DNA of 64,000 nt from Carnegiea gigantea (GCA_029747015.1 JAKOGI010000363.1:517501-581500), one strand, 5' to 3'. Positions 41,001 to 51,742 are shown, counted from the stretch's first letter. Made by a program: numbers and translations. Notes: a model not told the origin generated them from the letters alone.

Positions 41001-41385
41001 TTGTTTGGTATCTTGGGCAACCAAGAAACAACTCTCTGTTGCCTTGTCCACAACAGAAGCTGAATACGTGGCAGCTGCATCCTGTTGTGCTCAGTTATTA
41101 TGGATAAGGCAACAACTCAAGGATTTTTGTGTCGACATAGGATGCATTCCTATTTATTGTGACAATACAAGTGCAATTAACATTGCCAAAAATCCATGTC
41201 AACACAAAAGAACAAAACATATTGACATTCATCATCATTTTTTAAGAGACAATGTTGAAAAAGGAGTGCTCTCAATGCATTTTTGTGTCACTGAAAATCA
41301 AATTGCTGATATATTCACCAAGGCACTAAGCAGAGAACAATTTGAAAGGAATAGACTCGAACTAGGTTTAATTAGAACAACTTGA
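38083..41385 (+). pseudogene. pol: Sirevirus pol: protease, integrase, reverse transcriptase, RNase H
   Basis: Domains in order: protease WYVDSGCSSHMTG (about 38,163-38,200); GAG-pre-integrase WHKRLGH with CDAC (38,560-38,680); integrase core with MDLCSP, LRSDHGREFEN and NGVVERKNRT for the D,D-35-E triad (38,750-39,070); RT from [12 protein letters not shown] (about 39,998) to YVDD (40,443-40,454); RNase H with YADADYAG and STTEAEYVAAA, ending at 41,385. Breaks: TAA at 38,374-38,376 (Gln site), frameshift near 39,235, one-base loss near 40,212 after KSAFL, TAA at about 40,316 (Gln site), one-base loss near 40,553 after LNFF. All catalytic motifs named are still readable, so decay is recent. 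The enzyme set would copy RNA to cDNA and insert it. Confidence 0.92.
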
Positions 41386-41828
41386 CCATCTTGTTCTCTC
41401 TCCCTGTTGGCAATATTCAAAAGCTACGGGTTCAATATGTTACAATATTTGTTTGCCATCAATTTCTGTGCTATGTCTAGCATATGTGAGGTTTGCAACC
41501 TGCTGACACTTGTTGAGGTCTAATGAGATTGCCCTTATTGTCCCATGTTACCGAGCAAGTAACCTCAAGAACAAGCACCAGAAACAGGTACGCCTCTTGT
41601 TTGTCAAATGTGTGCAATTAGCTGAGATTTGCTTCACATCTTCCCGAGGTGTGCGCGGCCGGATTTAATGATAAAGCCCATTGCAAAACGGGCAAAATCT
41701 TTAAAAGATCTTGCACGCCTCTCCTCTTTAAAGCTTTCTTCAAACTTGCTTCATTCTCTCACCTCCACCACAATTCTTCTTGCTTTGAAATTCCGTTCGA
41801 GAAACCCTAATCTCTCTCCTCCTTCTGA
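41386..41828 (+). other. Spacer between Sirevirus pol and the envelope-like ORF
   Basis: About 440 bp. It has AACAGG motifs (41,570-41,595) and a leader-like CT-rich stretch before the ORF. A subgenomic or spliced transcript could serve the next ORF; several AG sites after CT-rich DNA exist, none decisive. Confidence 0.5.
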
Positions 41829-43823
41829 AAAAGGGCGTCCCCCATCAGCACCACGAGTTCCGTGTCCTTGACCCAGGGCAACCAGTCACCAAGCACAGCT
41901 TTGCAAACAGCCACAACCCTGTTTGCTCCCACGCAATTTCTGGCGGCTTTCATGGAAGGTAAATCTGCTGAACCATCTCGCCCCATTCTTTACAAACCTT
42001 TTGGATTTCTAAAAAGCATAGACCTCAGAACAGTAGGTCTAAAATTGGAAGATATTCCCTATAAATTGGGGTGGGATTTAGTTCTGTTTGGTAAATCGAG
42101 TGTATGTCAGAAGTCTGGAGAACCCCAAGAACCTTTTGGGGCACCTGGTAGAGAAATTGGGGCTATAGATGAACTCTTTTTGTTTGAACATGGCCTGGAT
42201 GACATCAATTCTTTCGGGCTATTTCCAGAGCCGGAAACAGGAGCTGAAACGGCGTCTGAGATTTTTAGGGATGACATAGGAGAAGATTTGGCAAAAGAAG
42301 TAGGGGGAAGTAGTGGTCAACTGGAGGAGTCTCCTGTCGAGACTGAACAAGCCACACCGGTACCACAAACCGGTGAGAAACGCAGAAGGTATAAAATTGT
42401 GGTTAGGCGCACTAGAATGCCAAGAACAAAACCACCATCAAGGCCTAAAAGCGGCCAAACTGAAGAACCCCCAAAGACTGAAACCCCTGTCAAACCAAAA
42501 CCACAAATTTTCTCTCCGGCCAAACCCACCACTAGGCCAATCAGAAAATCAGCCCAAATTGCTTTTCAATCCACGTCTCGTCCTGTCAAACAGCCTTCTC
42601 CTGTTGCTGAGGAAATTGATTCCTCTTCTGAGCCTTCCTCTGATAGTGACACTGAGAACACCTCCTTCAAATAGGGCACTCTCATGTTCTCAGAGTCTTC
42701 AGAGGACAAGCCTCTGCCTGCACCCAAACCAGCCTCCACTGTACCCTCCAAATCATCACCCACAAAAACCCCCAAGCGAAAAGCCTCTCTCAAACACGCC
42801 TCCACACAAGACACCCCTACTGAGCCCCAGCCTAAGAGAGCCAAGAAGTCAACCCCGTCTGCAATTTCAGCCAAACTGACCCAACTGCTTCAGAGACGGG
42901 TAGTCAGGGGCAAAATCATCAAGGTCAAGAATTTTGAGGAACAGGGTCTTGGGGTGTTTCTGCACAAGCTGCGTGCACAGGGGTGGTTTGAACTGTTTAC
43001 AAACACCCAGTTGGGGTGTTCTGTCCACGAGTTGGCACAGTTTTACACCAACTGCACTGTCACTGAAGGAGTGGTGACAAGTACTGTTAATGGGAAGCAG
43101 CTTCGCTTTGATGCGAAGATATTAGGGAAAATTTTGGGGATTCCCTCCACGGGCTTTGATGTATATGTGAGGGAAGATAAGACTGTTCTTGGGACAGTCC
43201 GGCTGCTGGAGTTTTCCCAGAAATTCAGCCAGCAACCAAGCCTGCAAACACCCTAGTCAGTGAAAAAAGGGGACATGACATCTCTTTATCAGTTGATATT
43301 TTGGTTTATTATCAAAAATGTCATCGCTAGGGGCCAGGGTCGAAATCTTGCCGATGCCATGGATCAGTGTCTTATGGATCTGATGGACAGGGAAGAGCAA
43401 ATCAACCTTCCTGCCATCATGGTTCGACATATTGCAAGAATTGCAAACCCCTCCAGGGAACATGATCTTGGGTATGGTTTTTTCCTGACTAGTGTTTTTG
43501 AGCACTTTGGGGTGACACTGGAGAAGAAGGTGGGAGCTCAGTTCATTGATGAGATCGGGAGCAACACTCTCATGGGGTGTGGATACACGTTAATTGAGGG
43601 ATCTGCCTCAGAACAGGGGACCAGAACACCCCGTCCTTCTGTTTTTGGCAGTTTCTCAGTCAAGATTGCGGCTGCTCTGGAAGAAAACTCTCGACTAAGT
43701 GCTGAGCTTACTGCTGTGAAGGCTGCCCTGGACGAGAAAAAAGCTCTAAATGCCAAGCGTCATGAAGATCTCCTCGCCCTTCTCTCTTCCCTCTCAGCAA
43801 AATTTTCCCCTCCTGCTCCCTGA
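41829..43823 (+). pseudogene. Sirevirus envelope-like ORF with two in-frame UAG codons
   Basis: One frame is open from 41,829 (after a TGA) to the TGA after 43,820, broken only by TAG at 42,672-42,674 and 43,254-43,256. The first ATG is at about 41,952; an upstream frameshift may have removed the real start. Parts: a mixed N-terminal region; a long Pro/Lys/Ser/Thr-rich middle (about 42,300-42,880); a folded-looking region with KNFEEQGLGVFLHKLRAQGW and VRHIARIANPS; and a C-terminal helix (AALEENSRLSAELTAVKAAL), probably a coiled coil. I see no clear transmembrane segment. The position after RNase H, the Pro-rich middle and the coiled coil match the envelope-like proteins of SIRE1-type elements, whose function is unproven. 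It lies in a different frame from pol, so simple stop read-through from pol would not reach it. Confidence 0.8.
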
Positions 43824-44303
43824 TCCCCCCCATACGCTGTTCTCATAGCCTGTTCTCACTTCTCTTGGTTGTCCTCTCTTGCTAGTTTGTACTCTATGTT
43901 GCACTCTTTTGGCGAATACCAGGTTGCTTTGCCTTGCTTGCTTGCTTGCTTTGCCTTGCTTGCTTTTTGTTGGGAATTGCTTGTGTGTGACTAGGATGGC
44001 CAATCTCATTACCGTATCAAAACACTTGAGTGTATCGCATGTTGACTTTCCTTCATTACCCAAGTGGTGGTGATAGCAAACACTCTCTGTTTGACTGTTT
44101 GCCCTTCCTTTTTAATGATACCAAAAGGGGTAAGATAGGATGACCAATATTGTTTTAGTTTTGCCATGGACGCGTTGATTCTCTTACAATTTACAATTTT
44201 TCGATACTAGCTGCTTCATGTGAATTGTCGGTTCTATGAATGATTAGCACTAACACTTCATTTGTCCTTGAAAGTCAATATGGTCACTTGGTTTGTCATC
44301 ATC
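43824..44303 (+). other. Non-coding 3' region of the Sirevirus
   Basis: Between the envelope-like stop and the polypurine tract. Contains a (TTGCTTGC)n-like patch at 43,930-43,965. No ORF of note. Confidence 0.6.
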
Positions 44304-44317
44304 AAAAAGAGGGAAAT
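44304..44317 (+). promoter_or_regulatory. Sirevirus polypurine tract
   Basis: AAAAAGAGGGAAAT directly before the 3' LTR start at 44,318. The preceding TTGTCATCATC is usual in this lineage. Confidence 0.85.
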
Positions 44318-45665
44318 TGTTATGATGTATAAGGTTTTGATGATAACAAATCCAAGTGTTGTTGTTGTTCCAAACAGGCCCTCCAAACAGGTTCTTACTG
44401 CTGTTCTCAATGTCTTAAACTTGCTTGACTAATGGTTGACTAAGAACAGGTACTCAAGTCAGCGACATAAGTGCAGCCGTGAGGAACAGGGTTTGTGAAG
44501 TGTTTGAAGCAGCAAATTCGTCTCTCTACAAGATGACTGGTCGTTACAACAAGATGTCTTGATTTGATTTAGATTTTATATTTTTAGACTCTTGTTAATA
44601 TGCCAATTAGAAAGTCTTAATTTACCACTTACTTGAAACGGTTTTGCTTTTTGGAAAATATTTCGGATCACCTTTCAAAACAATCCTGGAAACAGGGTGG
44701 TCAGGGTGTTTCCAGATTAAGCTGCGAAAAAATGATTTCACACGATTTTTCTCTCTCTGATTTTGGGCAGCTTCTCCAAGATTTGCAAGCAAGATTTTTT
44801 TATGTAGTATCTTACCCCTTACCCTAAAACGGTTATCAAAATCTAAGGGGATTTGCAAAATCTTTTTGAATAAAAAGAATCTTCAACTTTTGGCAAGTGG
44901 ATAAGGTTGTTGAGAAAATCATGGGCTAAAGGATGAAACCGTGTTGCTGAAGAATCACCGCCTTAAGTAATTAAGGAATTCTTACCAGCTCATGTTACCT
45001 CACCCCTTGCGGTTAAAGGACTCTATCTCCTTTAGAAATTTTGGTTTCCAAAAATTTGAGGAATTGTTTTTACCAAGCACTATATAAAGTCGCTTCTTAC
45101 AACTCAGAAGCATCGGTTTTCAAAGGCAAAAATTCAGTGTTCATGAGCTTAAAAGTTTCAAAAGAAAACCGTGTCTAGTGAGTGAGTTATTTGAGCTTTC
45201 AAAGTTGGCATACTAGGACTTTATTGTACCCTATATTAGCTTAGTTGAGAAGCATTGTAATAGGGTGTTTTTCTTTATATTCTTCTTTCACAAAAGTGAG
45301 TTGAGTGTGTGTCCAAAGCAAGGGGATTTTGGACGTGGGGTAACCTGTCTTAGGGAAAACGGTTACGTGGGTTGCAATTTGTAACAAGGTGTGTTACTAT
45401 TGTAACGTGATTAGCCCGTTTAGGGAAGTGTGTAAATCCTACACGAGGTAGGTCGTGGTTTTTCACCTCAGTTGGGCTAGAGGTGTTTTCCACGTAAAAA
45501 TCCTGTGTCCATTATTTCCGCATTCAATTTTGTTGGATTTTCGGTTCTGCATATCTCAGAAACAGCCTGCGCGAACAGGGTTTAAAGACTATTTGCCAGC
45601 ATATTGCGAAAATCGGACACCACAATTCACCCCCCTCTTGTGGTTGTGTACTCTCGAAAGCAACA
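44318..45665 (+). repeat. Sirevirus 3' LTR
   Basis: Collinear with the 5' LTR, including TATATAAAG at 45,081-45,089. Ends GAAAGCAACA, followed by the target duplication ATGGT. Confidence 0.93.
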
Positions 45666-46140
45666 ATGGTGCTTCAAATACAGCTGGTGCTGTGACACAG
45701 TCAAAGCCAAAGTTCAGGTGCACATTGCTGCTGTTATCTTCTGTTTCCTGGTTTTTGCCAACTCTGATTACCATACTAAAAGGGCTCTTTCACATTAGAG
45801 TTCCTTTTTAGCCGAAGAATTTACAAGTTCTGATTGGATCTGCTTTTGAAAAGTTTTAAATTTAAGAGAGCTAGCTGGCTTATTTATTGGATTTTACATG
45901 CATGAATTCTATCAGAAGCCAAAGGAAGTGGTTGTAACTAATTTTGCTAAGGGTATACCTACCAAACGTGTCACTGCTGACTATAGGGAGTAAATTATGT
46001 GTTTAATCCAACATGCCAAAGTGCCTTATTTCAAGTCTTAAGCAACTGCTACTTTGTTGGGTTGACTTGTGTAGTTTTTGTTGTTTCAGCTTGTGTCACA
46101 ATTGACATTCCTGGCAAAAAACCATATCGCCTTGTGATAT
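45666..46140 (+). pseudogene. SGT1: SGT1 linker exon right half and CS-domain pieces
   Basis: 45,666-45,717 continues the cut linker exon to SKPKFR and a GT donor (45,718). The next piece, starting about 45,899, gives HEFYQKPKEVVV and NFAKGIPTKRV, the first strands of the CS domain that contact HSP90. Its acceptor reads ACAT where ACAG is expected. A TAA follows DYRE. A third piece after TTGTTTCAG (about 46,091-46,099) gives CVTIDIPGKKPY, the middle of the CS fold. The last CS strands are not recognisable. Confidence 0.8.
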
Positions 46141-46440
46141 GGTTGATAAATTTATGGAAAAAGTGTTGAAGATTTTCTGACAATATACAAGTTCATTTCT
46201 AGCATTGTGATAGGTACTAATTCAAACTAATGATCATTTGCATATTATCCTCCTGACATTTAGATTTAAGACACTTAAAATTCGATTTGTTGCTATCTGG
46301 TGCATACTGATTGTGGCTTTTACCATATAGTTTTTGTTATGATATTACACCTTAGTATGAGTCCAGTGCTATCTCTTTTCTGTAGGGTGTCTTATGGATC
46401 TCATAAACATTAACATTGTTGATACTATGAAATTGCTACA

Positions 46441-47386
46441 GCTGCACAAAGGCCATTCTATCCATCCTCTAAGAATAGGGGTATAGACTGGGACAAGTTG
46501 GAAGCTCAGATGAAGAAAGAGGTAAGTCTTTTTAGTTTTATCTGCAACATTTATGGCGGATTAACATCCCCAAAACCCTCCCTTCCCCCACCCGCACCCC
46601 CTCAAAATTAAAAAAAAGAAAAGAATAAACATAAACCCCATGAAATAAAGGACAAAAGGTGAAAAAGCTCTGGCTTGTGTTGGGTGGATGATTCATCTCC
46701 ATCCTAGCAGCAGGGCACTGAATGACTTGTTCTTTTAGGTCAATTTCTAAATTTTGATCTTCATTTTTTTAGTGCCCTTTTGATTAGTTGCCAGTTTAGT
46801 AGTGTCTCCATTGCCCTAGAGACCCAAACCTCCAAATGAAGGATGAGCAAAACGAGAGCTTGGGGGGTGGGAATTTGGGTTGGGTCGTTGATGTGAAAGA
46901 GAGAGGGATAGTAACTCGGCATAATAACCTCCTAATGAACCAGAGAATTGGCTGAAATAAGGATATGTTTTGGTTTGTACTTTGTGTTCTTTGCTATCAT
47001 TGCCTAAACCAAATGTCACTTGTCACAAAGATAGGATGTCCTAAATTTCCATCTAATGATGCCGGGGGCCTATTATTCCTTTAGGAGAAGGAAGAGAAGC
47101 TGGATGGAGATGCAGCCTTGAACAATTTCTTCCAAGACATCTATCGAGATGTAGATGAGGATACAAGAAGGGCCATGTAGAAATCCTTTGTAAGACCTAT
47201 GCAGTTAAACGTAGAATTTTTGTTTTACCCTCTACGGCATATTGGTACTAGTCATGTACTAAGGGTATGATTCCTCTGGATTGGTCCTATCCTCGCATTA
47301 GTGATTTTCCCCTGCTTGCATTCCCCAGGTGGAATCGAATGGAGCAATGCTGTTAACAAAATGGAAAGAAGTGGAATCGCATTAGT
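46441..47386 (+). pseudogene. SGT1: SGT1 SGS-domain exons
   Basis: Three exons have clear borders. The first, to 46,521 (GT donor next), has AAQRPFYPSSKNRGIDWDKL. The second, 47,085-47,189 after TTCCTTTAG, has EKLDGDAALNNFFQDIY and DEDTRRAM followed by TAG. The third, from 47,329 after TTCCCCAG, has VESNGAMLLTKWKEV and then ESH and TAG. The SGS domain binds NLR LRRs and HSC70; its usual C-terminal end is absent. Confidence 0.88.
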
Positions 47387-47476
47387 GATAAGAAGTTAGT
47401 GTCCCTTTTATTAACGAGTTAGTGTGATGTTTCACAATTTATTGAGAACATGGTGTTGTTTGTGACAATTTTTGCA

Positions 47477-47638
47477 GGGCAAGAGGATATAGCTTCCTCA
47501 CTTGAGGATGAGCTTGCAAGCAACGATAAGGAAAATGGCCATGAATTTGTAGAGGATGATCCTGAAAATGAGGGGGTGTGCAATCAAAGTGCAGAAGATG
47601 AAGAAGGAAATGAAGAACAGATATTTAGTTTCTAATTG
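47477..47638 (+). other. Possible acidic exon of unknown origin
   Basis: After a TTTTTGCAG acceptor, an open frame reads GQEDIASSLEDELASNDKEN and continues very acidic (EFVEDDPENEG; SAEDEEGNEE) to FSF and TAA. It is not SGT1. It may be an exon from another captured gene or from the element itself. No family recognised. Confidence 0.35.
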
Positions 47639-47919
47639 ATCATTTTAATTAATTTAGCTATGATTCTTGTTGAATATTATTATCAAGTGCTTGATACTAG
47701 TTGATAATTTCGACATCAGTACACTTTTGTTAAAGTATAGACAATGGTTGTAGTACTTTGTGAACTCTTAAGTTAATTGTGATGAAGGCCCAAACTATTG
47801 TGGCAAAGTTTTCCATCTTGACCAATGTGAACAAATAATAGTATAGCCGTATAGGTTTGGGTTAGGAAATGGTGATAGGTTTACTATATTACCATTCTTA
47901 GCAATTTCTAATACATAGC

Positions 47920-48384
47920 AGATTTTTGTTACCAACAAGAGATCATAGGTTTTACCAACAGAAAGTTTTGGTAGGAAATGTATTCTGCTAACGGATATTG
48001 TTGGTGGGAAAGACCTTTATCAACAGATATTGTTAGGGGGGGACTTCTACCAACAGATATCAAAGAGGGAATGACTTATTACCAACAAACTTTTTTGGAG
48101 GGAAAGACTTTATACCAACAGATAAGTTTGTTGGGCAAGACTTAAGCGCCACTATAACAAACACCAATAGATATATCTGTTGGTAGAAGTATATAACACC
48201 AACAATTTAAGACCTATTGCTAAAGACTTGTTCATTAGAAACAAAAATTCCTATTGGTATTAAAAACTAATCCAACAATTAGTGGCTATCTATTGCTAAT
48301 ACTGTTACCGACAGAGTTTTTACCAGCACATTAGTAACAAATCAATATCTGTTGGTAAAACCTTTTACCATGAGAAAAAGTACG
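47920..48384. repeat. Right subterminal repeat region of the CACTA-like element
   Basis: CCAACAGAT(A/A-like) units occur near 47,955, 48,020, 48,050 and 48,115, with CCAACAAAC and CCAATAGATAT variants, and inverted CTGTTGGTA near 48,177 and 48,350. Between them GGGAAAGAC(C/T)T recurs. This is the dense, two-orientation pattern expected near a CACTA end. Confidence 0.5.
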
Positions 48385-49379
48385 TTATTCCAACACATCA
48401 TGTACTTGTAAAGTAAGTTGCTACCACTCTATATGAGTTATGGAGCCATTATGAGAGTCTTTAGACCTCAGGGGTATATGACCCATGATGACTTATCGCA
48501 TTGTAAGACAATGGGAGTATAACTAAAACTTAATCAATACATACCACATTCTATAGAATCGATTTCCAAAGAAGGGTGAGATTGGTAAGACTTATCTCTA
48601 TTAGTTCTTCCAGCCGAATTGGATCCATTTATTTGAGCAAGAGGATTCTAATTGATGATGAATAAGCTTATGATCAAGGTACACCCTCATCATTAAGAGC
48701 TAATAAAAGTGATCCTATTCTTTTTTCAAGTGGAAACAAGATGATTGGCCTTGGTTTGATTAGGAGTAAAATTGATCCAAAGAAGAACACAGTCCTCTTT
48801 GGTTTGATTAGGACTAAAATATGGTTGTCAGAATGCAGTCTTCCATGCCATTTGGCAATGAGGTATATGAACGCTTTGCAGCGCACCTACAAAATGGAAA
48901 TGAGCTAAGATGTTCTTTGCAACTCTTCTAAGGACAAGCGGATTAAGGCAATGGAAATAAAATGTAGTAAATGAAGGTGAAGAAATGGCTAACCTTTTAG
49001 GGCACAAAGTTATTTGAGAACAAATCGGCTCTTAAATTGTAAGGATAATGGATTGATACACACAATAGGATGTGCACATGCAAAATCACATCATATGGAT
49101 GTGCAAATAGGATAAGATCAACTACAGAGAATTTTTCCCATTTAATGTGTGCTTTATCCTAATTTCACCTTTCTTTAACTATTATTGCTAGATTAGACCT
49201 AAAGTCACATCGTGGACATGCAAATACTAATCCCAAAGGGGATCTAAGGGAAGTTCGATTGAAAAGGGTCACAAATATAAGGTTCGTGGACGTGTGAGGT
49301 TAATTGAGACCTTAAAGTCTCTTCAATGGATTGGTATACTTATTTTTCATAGTATGGATATCTCTGGTGGCTACACTGT
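48385..49379. other. Unrecognised spacer, perhaps decayed Copia
   Basis: No clear motif. It leads into Copia RT sequence. A local duplication (CTTTGGTTTGATTAG / CCTTGGTTTGATTAG, 48,750 and 48,797) is visible. Confidence 0.3.
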
Positions 49380-50230
49380 GATTGATACCAGAAGGTCCAA
49401 AAGCAATTTTGTAGTCAGATTATTATATGTGGATGACTTGCTAACGGTTTGAAATGGGGTAGAGTTATTAAGTAAGGCAAAAGGCCTTATCATCATCTAA
49501 CTTTGGGGTGATCAATATCGTAGAGTATGCTCTTGAAATAAGTTTTTGAGAGAATATTCAAAGAGGCTATTCTTTTTCCTAAAGAGAATGACATCTAAAT
49601 ATCTTTGATCTAATACGCACAACTATGACACCCTATTAGTACTCACATGAACAAGGTAAGGCCTTATCATAGAATGTATCCACACTCTATTAGAAAAGGA
49701 CTGACAAGTAGAACTTACTTTGTATAGGGTGGTTAGAAGTCTAACGCATGATATGGCGCATATTAGACTTGGTATCTTTAAGTAGATATCAACTGGACTT
49801 GATAATAGCATAGTAGCAGATAGTTAAGACATGAAGTACCTAAGAGGAACCCCTAATTATGCATTTTTAGTACATAGGCAACGACTTGCATAAAAAAGGG
49901 TTCAATGGTCATGACTATGGTAGTCTTAGATGAGGAATGAACCTCCAAATATGTCTTTCAACTTAGCAATGGTGCTAAAGTAGTTTGAACCAATCATATG
50001 TTGCCTTGTTATGAGAAGAGTTTATTGCTCTCTCTTTAAAAGCACAAGAGTTTTTATTGGTTAAAAAGGACTGAATTATTTGGTTAGTGGATCGAATAGT
50101 TATATTCAGTAATGGTTTACTGGGACAAGTTGTAATCACATGTACCAAGAACCTTGAGTGTTGTCATAAGCTACAACAGATTGGACATAAGGTTTAATTT
50201 TGTAAATGGCATGGTGGCACACAAAGATAG
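49380..50230 (+). pseudogene. Decayed Ty1/Copia reverse transcriptase and RNase H
   Basis: LLYVDDLLTV (about 49,420-49,450) is the RT active-site motif. MKYLRGTPNYAFLV (about 49,832-49,873) matches the (L)KYLRGTxDY connection. FNLAMVLK and RRVYCSLFKSTR...IG.KGL (49,960-50,075) follow the RNase H order (VFxLGxGAISWxS, then AEYxSLxxSTREAxWLKGL). Nearly every line has a stop or shift, so it is much older than the Sirevirus. It is a different Copia family from that Sirevirus and probably not the missing half of the element at 28,490-30,642. Confidence 0.65.
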
Positions 50231-51059
50231 TCCTCGTAAGGGCATGTTCTTGTTGAGGTAGCGCTAGTAAGCGCATGCACTTGTTGAGCACATAAAAGCT
50301 TAACAATCTTCGTAGATGACATCTATGCCCTCACATGTTGTTCACCAATTGTTTTCCGAACGTTCACAAGTAATTGTCGGTAACAGTATAGTCCTCATAA
50401 GTTATTTTGCATACACTTATTATTAGAATGTTTGAATATGCATTGTTATTCATGGATGCTTGTTGTTCGTTCTTGAATGTAAAAAGTATGTTGAGTAGAC
50501 TTAGGGTTAGCCTCTTATATGAGTCACCACCGCCATTGATTAGAGTATAGAGGGCGGATGAAATAAGATTTTAAGTAAATTATCACAAGGATAATTATGA
50601 GAACCTATTAACTTAAAATCATGAATGGCGCCTTGATAATGACAGAAGGTCATTATAATACAACAACACCTCCCAGTGTGGATCTCGCTTCCGCGGGGTC
50701 TGAGGAGATCCAGTTGTAAGCAACCTTACCTCTACCGGCATTCCTACCGGTAGAGAGGCTGATTCCAAGAGACCCACAAAAAAAGGATTTTGAGAAAATA
50801 TTTTATAGAGGAAGTTTTTAAGAAAACCTTTAAAAGGAAAAATTAAGGCCCCATAGCAATGCAAGACTTAAGATAAAATTAAAAGGACAGGTTGCTGAAG
50901 TTATGAAACGCAAGAACAGTATAACAGAAGAAGGTAAAATACCTTAACCATCAGATGTAAGCAAATGCTGACCCTTCCCATAAGAAGGTACTACCTGCAT
51001 ACAAACACGATATACGAAAAAATCACTACCAGCACTAAGCCACTGCTACCAAAAGCCAA

Positions 51060-51742
51060 CTACGAGGTCGTCTCTCTGCGATCTAAGATCTTAATCCTAT
51101 CCCGCCACAGCCTCCTATCCTGAGCCAGGTCCTCCGTCAAACCTACAACTTTTAAGTCCTCTCTAATCACCTCGTCCAAACTCTTCTTTGGTCGATCCCT
51201 CCCTCTTTTGCCTTCGGGGATGTTGATCAACTTACATCTCCTCACTGGAGCGTCCACATGGCCAAACCATCGGAGTTTTGTTTCTCTCATCTTATCTTCG
51301 ATGGGAGCTACTTTAGTTAAGCCTCTGATTACTCTATTCCTAATTCTGTCCATTCTCGTAAAACCACACATCCACCTAATCATCCTCATCTCTGCTACCA
51401 TCAACCTTTGAACCTGCGTCTTTTTTAGGGGCCAACATTCCGATCCATAGAGAACAGCCGGTCTAACTACCATGTGATAGACTTTGCCTTTCAATCCTAT
51501 GGGCACCCTCTTATCACACAGCACACCTGAGTTATACTTTCATTTTTGCCAGCCTAATTTTAATCGCTGGTTAATATCTTCGCCAATATCCCCATTCTGC
51601 TGAATGATCGAGCCTAGATACTTAAACTTATCGACCTTAGGAGTCAACCTCCCATCCCGAGTGACTTCTCCTCCCGCATCTACCCTTCCACTGAAACAAC
51701 AATAAAGGCATTCCGTTTTTGATTTACTTACTCTAAAACCTC
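51060..51742 (-). pseudogene. RTE LINE reverse transcriptase, C-terminal part
   Basis: A continuous frame of 154 codons (51,060-51,524) is extended upstream to 51,742 across one stop. It covers the thumb and C-terminal region, which ends with GRDRPKKSLDEVIREDL, ALDRRLW-like DRRLWRDRI and a stop. This part follows the catalytic palm and carries the conserved W-x(7)R(N/D)R basic tail of plant RTE proteins. Confidence 0.85.

Larger units (their letters stand above)
34932..45665 (+). mobile_element. Sirevirus (Ty1/Copia) with envelope-like ORF, full length but inactivated
   Basis: Two 1.35-kb LTRs (TGTTATGATG start; GAAAGCAACA end in the 3' copy) flank iMet primer site, gag, pol, envelope-like ORF and polypurine tract. 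A perfect target duplication ATGGT lies at 34,927-34,931 and 45,666-45,670. The order and the extra ORF after RNase H fit the Sirevirus lineage (SIRE1/Maximus). By hand I count about 43 base differences between the LTRs over about 1,345 bp, near 3%, which suggests insertion within the last few million years. Gag-pol carries several stops and frameshifts, so the copy cannot make its own proteins. Confidence 0.93.
34825..47386 (+). pseudogene. SGT1: SGT1 co-chaperone gene fragment (linker, CS and SGS exons), interrupted by a Sirevirus
   Basis: SGT1 is an HSP90/RAR1/SKP1-binding co-chaperone for plant NLR immunity and SCF ligases, built as TPR, linker, CS, SGS. Here exon pieces follow in that order. 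The linker is at 34,825-34,931 plus 45,666-45,717. HEFYQKPKEVVVTNFAKGIP (start of CS) is at 45,900-45,990. CVTIDIPGKKPY (mid CS) is near 46,095-46,135. AAQRPFYPSSK then DWDKLEAQMKKE is at 46,441-46,521. EKEEKLDGDAALNNFFQDIY is at 47,085-47,189. VESNGAMLLTKWKEV is at 47,329-47,375. Defects: no TPR part; AG to AT at the acceptor before HEFYQ; TAA after the first CS piece; TAG in the SGS exon (47,178-47,180); a stop soon after KEV where SGT1 has a conserved C-terminal tail; and the retrotransposon. Intron borders with GT/AG remain, so the source was genomic DNA and not a retrocopy. Confidence 0.85.
30643..48384. mobile_element. CACTA-like (En/Spm) element carrying SGT1 gene fragments, with later insertions
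   Basis: The left end CACTACCAAAAAAAAGTGGC (30,643-30,662) plus TTTTAG is a textbook plant CACTA terminus. It is cut after about 30 bp by Helitron-like copies, and the subterminal region resumes near 31,965 with TTAGTGACAAAAAATAAATT and CTGTTGGTAAA. The proposed right end (47,920-48,384) holds many CCAACAGAT / CTGTTGGTA units and CTTTTACCATGAGAAAAAGTA, but no perfect TAGTG end. No TNP2 transposase is present, so it would be non-autonomous. Without the Sirevirus and Helitron-like inserts it is about 5.7 kb. The link between the two ends is inference. Confidence 0.5.

Noticed and set aside
42317..42879. Alternative-frame ORFs over the envelope-like Pro-rich region (both strands)
   Set aside because: The GC-rich, low-stop region opens all frames. 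The frame joined to the C-terminal coiled coil is the plausible one.
50087..50092. TTAGTG|GAT as the right end of the CACTA-like element (same 3-bp flank as the left end)
   Set aside because: The bases before it do not match the inverted left terminus, and it lies in Copia RNase H text. It is probably chance.
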